Shown here: positions 1-8,846 of the stretch, one piece after another | Layout: each line of letters opens with the position of its first letter | Numbering within the stretch: the first letter of the stretch is position 1 | Source of the DNA: Planctomycetes bacterium GWF2_50_10 | GTDB taxonomy: Bacteria; Planctomycetota; Phycisphaerae; Sedimentisphaerales; GWF2-50-10 | Length of the DNA stretch: 24,464 bases | Direction of reading: 5' to 3' | Assembly (NCBI GenBank): GCA_001824635.1 | Contig: MHYB01000010.1 | Span: 17,854-42,317, forward strand | Position numbers and translations under genes: made by a program | The notes under the pieces: generated by a model | What the model saw: the letters and a program-made list of their open reading frames with translations, nothing else | What the model was told of the DNA's origin: nothing | The model's database searches: none

Positions 1-934
1 CGATGCTTTCGAGCTTGATACCCAAATCTTCGGTGATGACTTCGCCGCCGGTAAGTGTGGCCATATCGGCGAGCATGGCTTTTCTGCGATCGCCAAAGCC
101 GGGGGCCTTGACTGCGCAGACCTTAAGGACGCCCTGGAGCCTGTTGATCACCAGTGCCGCAAGAGCCTCGCCCTCGACATCTTCAGATACGATCAAGAGC
201 TGAGCACCGACCTGCGCGATCTTTTCGAGCAGGGGGATAAGCTCGCGGATATTGGAAAGTTTTTTCTCGTGGAGCAGAATGTATGCATCCTCGAGGATGG
301 CTTCCATTGATTCGGGATTGGTCATGAAGTAGGGCGAGATGTAGCCCTTGTCGAACTGCATGCCTTCGACAACGGTTAGCTCGGTCTGCATGGCCTTGCC
401 TTCTTCTACTTCGATAACGCCTTCTTTGCCGACCTTATCCATGGCGTCTGCGAGTATCTCGCCGACTTCCTTGTTGTTATTTGCGCTGATCGTGGCGACC
501 TTAGCTATATCGTCGTGGCCCTTTACCGGGACTGCGACCGACTTAATATAGTTTGTCACGACATCAGCGGCCTTGAGTATGCCGCGCTGAAGCGCTACCG
601 GGTTTGCACCGGCTGTAATATGCTTGATGCCTTCGCAGTAGATCGCTTCGGCCAGCACGGTTGCGGTGGTTGTGCCGTCACCGACTACGTCGCTTGTTTT
701 CGACGCGGCCTGGTTGATCATCTTTGCGCCCATGTTCATGAACGGCTCGGGCAGCTCGATTTCCTTGCTGACAGATACGCCGTCCTTTGTTACCTTCGGT
801 GAGCCGTAGCTCTTATGAAGGATAACGTTTTTGCCCGTCGGTCCCATGGTAACTTTTACCGCCGAGGCCAATTTCGCCAGGCCTTCTTTAAGTTGAGCCC
901 TGGCGTTCTGATCGAACATCATTTGTTTTGCCAT
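1..934 (-). CDS. groEL: Chaperonin GroEL, second copy (partial; 3' end lies outside the window)
   Basis: This is the 60-kDa chaperonin subunit, an ATP-driven cytoplasmic protein-folding ring. About 311 N-terminal residues are present and the gene runs off the left edge. The start ATG (complement of 932-934) has a strong GGAGGT ribosome site five bases upstream. Family hallmarks are visible: VTMGPTGKNV near residue 28, TKDGVSV with the ATPase Asp, GDGTTTATVLAEAI with the second catalytic Asp, EGMQFDKGYISPYF, and VKAPGFGDRRKAML. It follows groES by 38 bp on the same strand and so is probably co-transcribed. It differs clearly from the other GroEL in this window (MAKQMMFDQNARAQL against MAVKELQFESQARASL), so it is an old paralogue and not a recent duplicate. 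The C-terminal tail type cannot be seen. Confidence 0.97.
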   Translation of the reverse strand, partial: MAKQMMFDQNARAQLKEGLAKLASAVKVTMGPTGKNVILHKSYGSPKVTKDGVSVSKEIELPEPFMNMGAKMINQAASKTSDVVGDGTTTATVLAEAIYCEGIKHITAGANPVALQRGILKAADVVTNYIKSVAVPVKGHDDIAKVATISANNNKEVGEILADAMDKVGKEGVIEVEEGKAMQTELTVVEGMQFDKGYISPYFMTNPESMEAILEDAYILLHEKKLSNIRELIPLLEKIAQVGAQLLIVSEDVEGEALAALVINRLQGVLKVCAVKAPGFGDRRKAMLADMATLTGGEVITEDLGIKLESI

Positions 935-972
935 TTTATACCTCCGTAATACGTCTGCTTTTGGCCCGACGC

Positions 973-1263
973 TTACTTTTCAATTATTCCCAGGATATCC
1001 GATTCACGCAGTATAACGTATTTGGTCCCGTCGACTTCGACTTCCGAGCCGGCATATTTGCCGTAGATCACTTCGTCGTTCTTCTTGACGGTCATCGCGG
1101 CGCGTTTGCCGTTATCCAGTGTCTTGCCTTCGCCTGCGGCGATCACTTTGCCGGAGAGCGGTTTTTCTTTTGCTGAATCAGGGATTACGATTCCGCCTGC
1201 TGTCTTTGTCTCTGCCTCGGAGGGCTTGACTATAACTCTATCATCCAAAGGTCTAAGCTTCAT
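973..1263 (-). CDS. groES: Co-chaperonin GroES
   Basis: This is the 10-kDa lid of the GroEL cage, a heptamer that caps the folding chamber. The 96 residues are the normal length. The protein begins MKLRPLDDRVIVKP, has the mobile loop that contacts GroEL (about residues 16-33, with TAGGIVIP) and ends with the usual ILGIIE. The ribosome site AAGGAG lies about seven bases before the ATG. The gene sits between two groEL copies: the upstream one ends 59 bp before it and the downstream one starts 38 bp after it. All three are on the minus strand and probably form one heat-shock operon. I saw no CIRCE inverted repeat upstream of the operon. Confidence 0.98.
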   Translation of the reverse strand: MKLRPLDDRVIVKPSEAETKTAGGIVIPDSAKEKPLSGKVIAAGEGKTLDNGKRAAMTVKKNDEVIYGKYAGSEVEVDGTKYVILRESDILGIIEK

Positions 1264-1322
1264 ATATGACTCCTTTACTGTATTTCTAGTTTAATTAAAA
1301 TTAAGTTCCGGGCGTTGGTGAT

Positions 1323-3041
1323 TTACATGCCCATGCCACCCATGCCGCCCATGCCACCCATGCCACCCATTCCGCCCATTCCGCCCATTCCGCTCATACC
1401 ACCCATGCCGCCGCCCATTCCAGGGTGGCCGCCGGGCATACCGGCAGGTGCATCTTTGTCCTTGGGTTTTTCTGTTACGCAGCAGTCGGTCGTCATCAAA
1501 AGCCCCGCGATGGACGCGCCGTTCTGAAGCGCGCTGCGAGTTACTTTGACAGGGTCAATAATACCGGCTGCCATGAGATCTTCGTAGGTATCGGTGTTGG
1601 CGTTATAGCCGAAGCCGCCCTTGCCTTCGCTGATCTTATTTACAACGAGATTGCCAACTGCGCCGGCATTGTCGGCTATCCAGTAGGCGGGCATTTTGAT
1701 AGCGGCGGCTACTATGTTTGCGCCGGTCTTTTCGTCGCCGGTGAGCTTGAGGGCTTTTATCGCTTCGATGCAGCGTATCAGTGCGACTCCGCCGCCGGGA
1801 ACTATGCCTTCTTCGATGGCTGCGCGTGTTGCATGGAGTGCGTCTTCGATGCGTGCCTTCTTTTCCTTCATTTCAGATTCGCTTGCTGCGCCGACGTTTA
1901 CCTGTGCTACGCCGCCGGTGAGCTTTGCCAATCTTTCCTGGAGTTTCTCGCGGTCGTAATCACTAGTGGTCGAGTCGATCTCGGCCCGGATCTGCTTGAT
2001 CCTGCCCTTGATCGCATCGGCTGAGCCTGCGCCTTCGACGATGATAGTATTATCGTTGTCGATGGTTACCTTCTTGGCCTGGCCGAGCTGCTTGATGCTG
2101 ACTTTATCCAGTTCGATGCCCAGGTCTTTGAATATCGCTTCTGCGCCTGTGAGAATTGAAATATCCTCAAGCATGGCCTTTCTGCGATCGCCATAACCGG
2201 GTGCTTTAACAGCCGCAACGTTAATTATGCCGCGGAGCTTGTTGACTACCAGTGTGGCAAGTGCTTCGCCTTCGATATCTTCGGCGATGATGAGCAGGGG
2301 CCGCTTGGATTTGGCGACTGCTTCGAGAATTGGTACGAGCTTCTGGACTGAAGTGATCTTGTCTTCAAATACGAGAATGAACGGCTTTGAAAGTTCGACA
2401 AGCATATTGTCCTGATCCGTCACGAAATGCGGGCTCAGGTAGCCGCGGTCGAACTGCATGCCTTCGACGAAATCAACTGTGGTTTCGAGGCTCTTGCCTT
2501 CTTCGATAGTGATAACGCCGTCTTTGCCGACTCTGCCGAACGCCTCGGCCATGATTTTGCCGATCTCGACATCATTATTTGCCGAAACAGAGGCAATGTT
2601 AATAATGTCGTTTTTGTTGGCGATGTCGATGGGCTTGGCTAATGCTGCAAGCTTGTCCATCGCGGCCTTTACCGCAGCCTGCATGCCGCGCTGAAGCGCC
2701 ATTGCGTCTGCGCCGGATGCAAGATTGCGATAGCCTTCCTTAAATATGGCCTCGGCCAGCACTGTTGCGGTAGTTGTGCCGTCGCCTGCCACCTTTGAGG
2801 TCTTGCTCGCGGCTTCGCGAACGAGCTTTGCGCCGAGATTTTCGGCTTTATTCACCAGTTCGATTTCCTCAGCCACTGTCACGCCGTCTTTGGTAACCGT
2901 CGGACCGCCCCAACCCTTGTCGATGATTGCGTTACGGCCGCGCGGGCCCAGCGTTGACCTGACCGCCGATGCCAGTTTCTCCACGCCCGCTAGCAGCGAT
3001 GCGCGTGCCTGGCTCTCGAATTGTAACTCTTTTACTGCCAT
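1323..3041 (-). CDS. groEL: Chaperonin GroEL, first copy (full length, GGM tail)
   Basis: This is a complete 572-residue chaperonin subunit, slightly longer than the usual 540-550. The ATPase residues D52 (TKDGVTV) and D87 (GDGTTTAT) are in their canonical positions, and the equivalent of D398 is present in KKARIEDALHATRAA. The C-terminus is a long flexible Gly-Met tail built of repeated GGM units, coded by tandem 9-base repeats at about 1326-1415; it is longer than the short GGM tail of E. coli. A double Cys (DCCVTEK) precedes the tail. The ribosome site AAGGAG is nine bases before the ATG. The gene is first in the operon, before groES, which reverses the common groES-groEL order. I infer that it is the general-purpose or a specialised paralogue; the sequence alone does not say which. 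Confidence 0.97.
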   Translation of the reverse strand: MAVKELQFESQARASLLAGVEKLASAVRSTLGPRGRNAIIDKGWGGPTVTKDGVTVAEEIELVNKAENLGAKLVREAASKTSKVAGDGTTTATVLAEAIFKEGYRNLASGADAMALQRGMQAAVKAAMDKLAALAKPIDIANKNDIINIASVSANNDVEIGKIMAEAFGRVGKDGVITIEEGKSLETTVDFVEGMQFDRGYLSPHFVTDQDNMLVELSKPFILVFEDKITSVQKLVPILEAVAKSKRPLLIIAEDIEGEALATLVVNKLRGIINVAAVKAPGYGDRRKAMLEDISILTGAEAIFKDLGIELDKVSIKQLGQAKKVTIDNDNTIIVEGAGSADAIKGRIKQIRAEIDSTTSDYDREKLQERLAKLTGGVAQVNVGAASESEMKEKKARIEDALHATRAAIEEGIVPGGGVALIRCIEAIKALKLTGDEKTGANIVAAAIKMPAYWIADNAGAVGNLVVNKISEGKGGFGYNANTDTYEDLMAAGIIDPVKVTRSALQNGASIAGLLMTTDCCVTEKPKDKDAPAGMPGGHPGMGGGMGGMSGMGGMGGMGGMGGMGGMGGMGM

Positions 3042-3279
3042 AGCTTTTACTCTCCTTATCTAAACAACGCAGTTATGTCTAATTTATAGAGAACACGGAT
3101 ATATGCAAAAGCAATACCAGAGAGAGGGCGATAAGATGAGTCTGTTATTCAGAAAGATTTAAGTGCATGAAACAGCTAGGTTTAGGGAATTTGTGGCGTT
3201 TTTGTTTTTCAGTGTAAGATGGCGCACTGCCGCCAAGACAACCCCGTAATCCGCCACAATGACAGTCAGCGGCGATCGC

Positions 3280-4029
3280 TTAAATCTCCCGGATGGGTGT
3301 CATTCCTGCCTTAGCGACTGCTTCGGGGCCTCGGACATAGTGGGGTATTAAAACGTAAGGATCGATAAAATCGCCTTTTTCAGCCTGTTCCCAGCCAAGA
3401 TGGAGGATATTTGCCGCCCTGGCAGGCCAGTATTTTTCATTGAGTATTTCAAAGCCGGGAGCCTGGAAGTTATCCTTATAATAGACAAGCCCTTCGCCAA
3501 GAAGCCGGGTCGGCTGGTCGGGTGAGGCGAAATTTTCGACGAATTCTGCCGCTGTTATGAGCATATCTTCGCTTGCGCGGATGATTTTGTCGTTTTTAAT
3601 ATTGAAAATGGCTACGAAAAATTGGCCTCTCTTGGCATCCAGAATCGCCGCCACCCGGCTGGGCGGCGCAATGCCATCTTTTATCGCGTTAAATACGTTC
3701 ATGGCGACACCCTGTAGGGTATTTACGGGAACTATCTTGGCATCGTTGGCAAAGCTGTACATTTTTGCCACGGTTACGGCGATGCGCAAGCCGGTAAATG
3801 AGCCTGGGCCATAAGAAATATACACCTGTTTTATGTCCGAAGCCTTGAGGCCCTGGCTGTTGAGCATTGTTAAAGTAACAGCAAACAACTCGGCGCTGTG
3901 CTTTAATGGTGCTGAAAAGAGCACCTCCTGGACGAGCTGGCCGTCTCTGCCAAGTGCTACCGAGCCATTTCGGCCGCTGGTTTCGACCGATAAAATCCAT
4001 TCATCTCGACTTATTAAATCCTTAATCAT
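3280..4029 (-). CDS. tsaB: tRNA threonylcarbamoyladenosine biosynthesis protein TsaB
   Basis: TsaB (YeaZ) is the non-catalytic partner that pairs with TsaD and TsaE to place N6-threonylcarbamoyl on A37 of ANN-decoding tRNAs. The protein has 249 residues, close to the family norm. It has the ASKHA-fold start (ILSVETSGRNGSVAL, residues 12-26) and the diagnostic GPGSFTGLRIAV motif at residues 74-85. Members of the family lack the metal-binding histidines of TsaD, as here. The start ATG has no clear Shine-Dalgarno sequence, so an internal start near the ILSVETS strand cannot be excluded. About 240 bp separate it from groEL, so it is probably an independent unit. It diverges from the secretin gene across 200 bp. 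Confidence 0.93.
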   Translation of the reverse strand: MIKDLISRDEWILSVETSGRNGSVALGRDGQLVQEVLFSAPLKHSAELFAVTLTMLNSQGLKASDIKQVYISYGPGSFTGLRIAVTVAKMYSFANDAKIVPVNTLQGVAMNVFNAIKDGIAPPSRVAAILDAKRGQFFVAIFNIKNDKIIRASEDMLITAAEFVENFASPDQPTRLLGEGLVYYKDNFQAPGFEILNEKYWPARAANILHLGWEQAEKGDFIDPYVLIPHYVRGPEAVAKAGMTPIREI

Positions 4030-4229
4030 GTCTCACGCTATCTTTTCACAGATCCTTTATTTACAAGGCCATACGATAACCGACCCGTCTGCCAAAATCA
4101 ATTTTTTCGCTTGCAAAGCGGCCTCTGTACATATAAACTACCTCGATACTTGGCTCTATGTCATTTATGGTTGATCAGTTATAACGGTGTTTTAACGCAC
4201 TTATACCTAATTTATAGCAGGAGGTAATT

Positions 4230-7200
4230 GTGGGTCGTTGTATGTCGTTTCTCTATTCATTTCGTATTACTGTTTTGGCATTATTTCTATTAATCATCCC
4301 CGTTTTCTCTCTTCAGGCCGCCGGCGAAAAAGAAGCCGCTCTGCATAAGAGTGCGGTCGAACTCATGGATGTGGGCTCTGCGCTCTACAATCGCGGAATG
4401 TATGCCTCCGCATTGGGATCGCTTCAGAAGGCTCAAGAGAACAAGCAGTACCTTAATGATGCTGAGCAGAAAAAGCTTGCCGATCTGCTCGCCAAGGCAA
4501 CTTCTGCGGAATCGGAAAGGCACAAGATATTTGATCAGATCAAGGCTGCCGACACCCTCAGTAAGAAAAATGATTTCGCCGGGGCCGCCGCTCGTCTTGA
4601 ATCTGTAAAGGACAGCAAGTTCCTTAACAAGGGTGAGCGCGCACAGGTGCTTGCGGATCTTTCAAAGATGCAGGCCAACAGTAAGGAACGCACGGCAGCG
4701 ATGGATGCGCTGCTGGCCAAAAGCTTGAAGGAATATGAAGCCAAGAATTTTGATGCAGCTAAAAAGGGTTTTGAAGAAGTCGCAAACAGCGGCGTAACCG
4801 ACAAGGCCACAGTCGCGCAGCAGTATCTTGCGAAGATGGATACCCCGAAAGCCGCGCCGGCTGTTGCTTCAGCTGAGAACAATGCCGAAGATCTGCTTGA
4901 AGAACAACCCAAGGCTCAGGCCGTTGCCGCAGAGCCGGTCAAGCCCCTTCAAGAAGCCAAGCCGGTAGCACAGGCTCCTGTTGCTGCTGTAGAACCTACC
5001 GCGGCTCCTGTTGCCCCGTCGCAGGTTGCCGTACCTGCGACACCAGCAGCACCCGGTTATATAGATCGCGTCCTCCAGCAGAGGAATATTCAGAAGAGTT
5101 ATACTGAAGCTGTCGTCCAGGATGCAATTAACAGGGCTAAATCTGAGACAGCACAGAAGAATTATGATATCGCCCGCGATTATTTGTCGAACGCGTCCCG
5201 CGTAGTTGAGAATAACCGCATGCTCCTTGGTGATGACGCATATAAGTATTTCACAAGCCTGCTCATTTCCGAGCGTACCAATATAGATTCTCAGGCCCAG
5301 GCCCAGGCGCAGTCGCTGGCATCGGAAAAGCAGGCCCAGGCCGTGGCGCTCCAGCAGCAGCTTCGTTCGCAGCAGGAGATCGAACGCCAGCAGCGTGTTG
5401 ATGAACTCATGAAGAAGGCAATCGCACTTCAGCGGGACCAGCGTTATGAAGATTCGCTTGCCCAGCTAGACCTTCTTTTGGCTATCGATCCTCATAACGA
5501 ACAGGCCACTGTAATGCATCGCACACTGGGTGATATGGTCGAGTTTCGCAAGCAGCTTGAGGTGCAGGCCAAGATCAACCAGCAGACCATGGAATCAATG
5601 CTGGAAGTTGACAAGGCCAACATTCCTTATTCAGACGAGATTACATATCCCAAGGATTGGCGTGAAATTTCATCACGTCGTGTCGAAGGCGTTGCCGCCG
5701 GTTCCAGTCCTGCTGATGCGGAAGTTTATAAGCAGCTTGTAAAGGTTGTCGATCTTTCCCGTTTTAGTCCGGATATGACATTCGGCGACGCTATCGAAGT
5801 TTTACGCACGTCGGTTGAACCGGCCCTTCGTATAGTGGTGCTATGGAAGGACCTCTCTGAAAACGCTGATATTACCCGCAATACGCAGATCAACATGGAA
5901 CCTGTTTCACAGGTCCCCGTTGGCAAGGCGCTTGACTTGCTGCTGAGATCTGTTTCGGGAGGCCTTGTGGAACTTGGTTATCTCGTTGAAGACGGTGTTA
6001 TCACAATTGCAACAAAGACATCGCTTCCGGAAAAGCTCGTTCAGGACAGCTACGATATTACAGACCTGCTCGACCCAGCTGCCAATTTTGAATCAGATCT
6101 GACCCAGACGGGTCTTGGCGAGATCACCCAGTCCGGCGGTACGGGCGGCGGTGGTGGCGGCGGCGGCGGTAGTAACCGGCAGCAAAGTTCATCAAATCGC
6201 AATCAGCAGGATATGACTTCAGAAACTGCTGTTGCAACACGCGCCCAAGAGGTCGTAAACCTTATTGAGCAGACTATTGAGCCGGATAAATGGGTCGCTG
6301 CAGGCGGCACTGGTTCAATGTATATTTACGCCGGCAAACGCCTTATCGTAAATCAGACTCCTGAGATTCATAAACTGATCGCCAAACTTATCGAGAGTCT
6401 CCGTTCCAATCTCGGCCAGCAGGTCTCAATTGAAGCAAGGTTCCTGCTTGTCTCAGAAGCATTCCTTGAAGATATCGGGGTTGATGCTGATTTCATTATC
6501 AATGCCGGCGACCACTGGGATCCGATCCAGGTCAACCAGGGTTCCATCAATAATGTGACTCCGACCAGTTCGCTTGCCGGCTCCGACGCCCTCAACCTCA
6601 GAACCGGTTACGGCAATATCATGGACGACCTCCAGGCTTCGTTCCTGATCAAGGCCACCCAGACACACGAGAACACCTCGTCACTGGAAGCTCCTCGTGT
6701 AACGGTTTTAAGCGGCGAATCCGCGACGATGCGTGTTACGATAGATAAATCATACGTCTCAAACATCGAGTTTGAACAGTCATCGACGACCGGCGATAAT
6801 CCGATTCAGTTCATTACTGCCAACCAGGATATATCAACACTGACAAGCGGCGTCATCCTCAACGTAACGCCCACGATCAGTGCCGATAAGAAGTACGTTA
6901 TCCTGCGTATTCAGACCAACACGACAGCCTTGCTGTCCTTGCAGGAATACCTGGCAGAAGCGGTAGATCAAAGCGGCAACCTGATCCAGCGTCCTATGTT
7001 CATTCCTGAACTTGAGACCACAGAGATTCAGACCCGTGTATCAGTGCCGGATAAAGGCACATTGCTGCTTGGCGGCCAAAAGATCACCTCTGAAGACGAA
7101 AAGGAGTCCGGCGTGCCGATGCTCTCAAAGATACCAGTCGTGGGAAGGCTGTTCTCGAACCGCACTACACAGCGTGAGCACCGCATCCTGCTCATACTTG

Positions 7201-7274
7201 TGACCCCGACGATCATGCTCAAGGACGAGACCGAGGCCGATGCCATCGCAGGACTTAAGGAAAACACGATGTAA
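4230..7274 (+). CDS. Secretin-family outer-membrane channel with long TPR-like N-terminus
   Basis: This 1014-residue protein is predicted to form the outer-membrane gate of a type II secretion or type IV pilus-like system. The start is GTG with AGGAGG five bases upstream. A signal peptide covers residues 1-30 (hydrophobic VLALFLLIIPVFSL, then LQAA). Next come helical TPR-like repeats (about 35-200), an Ala/Pro/Val-rich linker (about 208-278), a Gln-rich coiled stretch (about 353-389) and more TPR-like sequence. A secretin N-domain region lies near 500-620, then a Gly run (about 636-648). The secretin domain fills about 730-1000, with VSIEARFLLV, the SGVILNVTPTIS strand, and the signature GVPMLSKIPVVGRLF near residue 961 followed by ILLILVTPTIM. 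No gspC/E/F or pil genes adjoin it, so the partner machinery must be elsewhere. Confidence 0.9.
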   Translation: MGRCMSFLYSFRITVLALFLLIIPVFSLQAAGEKEAALHKSAVELMDVGSALYNRGMYASALGSLQKAQENKQYLNDAEQKKLADLLAKATSAESERHKIFDQIKAADTLSKKNDFAGAAARLESVKDSKFLNKGERAQVLADLSKMQANSKERTAAMDALLAKSLKEYEAKNFDAAKKGFEEVANSGVTDKATVAQQYLAKMDTPKAAPAVASAENNAEDLLEEQPKAQAVAAEPVKPLQEAKPVAQAPVAAVEPTAAPVAPSQVAVPATPAAPGYIDRVLQQRNIQKSYTEAVVQDAINRAKSETAQKNYDIARDYLSNASRVVENNRMLLGDDAYKYFTSLLISERTNIDSQAQAQAQSLASEKQAQAVALQQQLRSQQEIERQQRVDELMKKAIALQRDQRYEDSLAQLDLLLAIDPHNEQATVMHRTLGDMVEFRKQLEVQAKINQQTMESMLEVDKANIPYSDEITYPKDWREISSRRVEGVAAGSSPADAEVYKQLVKVVDLSRFSPDMTFGDAIEVLRTSVEPALRIVVLWKDLSENADITRNTQINMEPVSQVPVGKALDLLLRSVSGGLVELGYLVEDGVITIATKTSLPEKLVQDSYDITDLLDPAANFESDLTQTGLGEITQSGGTGGGGGGGGGSNRQQSSSNRNQQDMTSETAVATRAQEVVNLIEQTIEPDKWVAAGGTGSMYIYAGKRLIVNQTPEIHKLIAKLIESLRSNLGQQVSIEARFLLVSEAFLEDIGVDADFIINAGDHWDPIQVNQGSINNVTPTSSLAGSDALNLRTGYGNIMDDLQASFLIKATQTHENTSSLEAPRVTVLSGESATMRVTIDKSYVSNIEFEQSSTTGDNPIQFITANQDISTLTSGVILNVTPTISADKKYVILRIQTNTTALLSLQEYLAEAVDQSGNLIQRPMFIPELETTEIQTRVSVPDKGTLLLGGQKITSEDEKESGVPMLSKIPVVGRLFSNRTTQREHRILLILVTPTIMLKDETEADAIAGLKENTM

Positions 7275-7294
7275 TATCGTAATCTCACAAACGC

Positions 7295-7322
7295 AAAAGG
7301 CCGGTTTCCACCGGCCTTTTTT
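7295..7322. terminator. Bidirectional intrinsic terminator
   Basis: AAAAGGCCGG, a six-base loop TTTCCA, then CCGGCCTTTT form a perfect 10-bp hairpin flanked by an A-run and a T-run. It lies 20 bp after the secretin stop codon and 25 bp beyond the gdhA stop on the other strand. It therefore should end both convergent transcripts. Confidence 0.9.
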
Positions 7323-7347
7323 ATTGCGCTGCGTTAGAAGATGCTGC

Positions 7348-8691
7348 TTATACGACACCCTGTGCCATCATAGATTTGGCTACCTTCATGAATCCTGCGA
7401 TATTTGCGCCGGCGATGTAGTTGCCGGGCATGCCGTATGCTTCGGCTGCTGAATTTATGCTCTTGTAAATATTCCGCATGATATTGCGGAGTTCTGCATC
7501 GGCCTTTTCGAATGTCCATGACTGCCTTTGCGAGTTCTGTGCCATCTCAAGGCCAGAAACCGCAACGCCGCCGGCATTTGCGGCTTTTCCAGGCAGGAAC
7601 ACTACTTTGTTAGTTAAAAATGCCTGGGCAGCTTCTGGTGTGGTGGGCATGTTGGCACCTTCGCCGGTGATAATGCAGCCGTTCTTGATGAGCGTCTTTG
7701 CGGCCTGCTCGTCAAGTTCGTTCTGGGTTGCACATGGCAAGGCGATATCGCATTTTACATTCCATATGCCGTTGCAGCCTTCGGTATAAGTGGCTTTTTT
7801 GTGGAAGTCACAGTAATCCTTGATACGGCGACGTTCAACTTCCTTGAGCCGCTTGACAGTCTGAAGATTAATTCCGTCGGCATCATAGATGTAGCCGTTC
7901 GAATCCGACATGGCGACGACCTTTCCGCCGAGCTGCTGGATCTTCTGCGTCGCGTAAATCGCTACGTTACCGGAGCCTGACACTGTGCAGGTCATATCTT
8001 CCCAGTTCTTGTTCATGTCGCGCATTACTTCATCGACGATATAAACGAGGCCGTATCCGGTCGCTTCGGTGCGGACAAGCGAGCCGCCCCACTCAAGACC
8101 TTTGCCTGTGAGCACGCCTTCAAAACAGTTGCGAATGCGCTTGTACTGGCCGAACATATATCCAATCTCGCGGCCGCCTACTCCTATGTCGCCTGCGGGC
8201 ACGTCGGTATCGGCACCGATATGCTTGCAAAGCTCAGTCATGAAACTCTGGCAAAACCGCATTACTTCCATGTCGCTCTTGCCCTTGGGGTCAAAATCCG
8301 AGCCGCCTTTGCCGCCGCCCATCATCAGGCCGGTAAGTGAATTCTTGAATATCTGCTCAAATCCTAGGAACTTGATAATTCCCAAGTAAACAGATGGGTG
8401 AAATCTGATACCGCCCTTGTACGGTCCGATTGCTGAATTGAACTGTACGCGGAAGCCTCGGTTTACCTGTACCTTGGCGCGGTCGTCGATCCATGGCACG
8501 CGGAACATGACTACGCGTTCCGGCTCCACGATCCTGGGCAGGATTGCCGAGTCGATGATCTCAGGATTGCGTTCCAGTACCGGCAGCAGTGAATCAAGCA
8601 CTTCTCGCGCAGCCTGGTGGAATTCCGGCTCCCCGGGATTTCTTCGCACAAGTTGATCATAAACAGCTTCGATGTGAGACTTTGCGGACAT
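7348..8691 (-). CDS. gdhA: Glutamate dehydrogenase, hexameric E. coli-type (probably NADP-dependent)
   Basis: The enzyme interconverts 2-oxoglutarate plus ammonium and glutamate in the cytoplasm, linking carbon and nitrogen metabolism. The protein has 447 residues, the length of the small hexameric class. The substrate-binding Lys in GPYKGG (K92) and the catalytic Lys in GGGKGGSDFDPKGKS (K128) are at the same positions as in E. coli GdhA. The ADTDVPAGDIGVGGREIGYM block and the Rossmann motif SGSGNVAIYA are also present. NADP preference is inferred from similarity to the E. coli type and cannot be proved here. The ribosome site AAGGAG lies seven bases before the ATG. The gene diverges from a LysR-type regulator across 155 bp, which makes that regulator a plausible controller. 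Confidence 0.97.
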   Translation of the reverse strand: MSAKSHIEAVYDQLVRRNPGEPEFHQAAREVLDSLLPVLERNPEIIDSAILPRIVEPERVVMFRVPWIDDRAKVQVNRGFRVQFNSAIGPYKGGIRFHPSVYLGIIKFLGFEQIFKNSLTGLMMGGGKGGSDFDPKGKSDMEVMRFCQSFMTELCKHIGADTDVPAGDIGVGGREIGYMFGQYKRIRNCFEGVLTGKGLEWGGSLVRTEATGYGLVYIVDEVMRDMNKNWEDMTCTVSGSGNVAIYATQKIQQLGGKVVAMSDSNGYIYDADGINLQTVKRLKEVERRRIKDYCDFHKKATYTEGCNGIWNVKCDIALPCATQNELDEQAAKTLIKNGCIITGEGANMPTTPEAAQAFLTNKVVFLPGKAANAGGVAVSGLEMAQNSQRQSWTFEKADAELRNIMRNIYKSINSAAEAYGMPGNYIAGANIAGFMKVAKSMMAQGVV

Positions 8692-8722
8692 TGTACACTC
8701 CTTAATAAAAGCTATATAAGCA

Positions 8723-8739
8723 ATACTTAAGTTAACTAT
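8723..8739. promoter_or_regulatory. Candidate LysR-type operator between gdhA and the regulator
   Basis: ATACTTAA-G-TTAACTAT is an interrupted near-palindrome (7 of 8 arm positions match) in the AT-rich divergent intergenic region, 32 bp before the gdhA start. LysR-type regulators commonly bind dyads of this sort between themselves and a divergent target. The region is very AT-rich, so chance is a real alternative. Confidence 0.3.
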
Positions 8740-8846
8740 GAGCGTGTATTATGCTGAAAACCTACTAAGCCAGCATTTATTCTAAAATAGTTACATATTT
8801 TATCTTTACAATGTTTTATCCATAATACATACTAGAAGAATAACTT

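Noticed and set aside
1425..2024. Long open frames opposite groEL, and similar antisense frames opposite the TPR, activator and chemoreceptor genes
   Set aside because: They are shadows of strongly conserved genes, arising from G/C-biased third positions, and have no recognisable protein features.
3042..3279. CIRCE (TTAGCACTC-N9-GAGTGCTAA) before the groEL operon
   Set aside because: No such inverted repeat is present; a -10-like TATAAA is visible on the minus strand but without a well-spaced -35.
4118..4130. CGCTT-GCA-AAGCG hairpin next to a T-run as a tsaB-side terminator
   Set aside because: The T-run precedes the hairpin on the plus strand and becomes an A-run on the minus strand, so it ends neither transcript; it also lies upstream of both genes.
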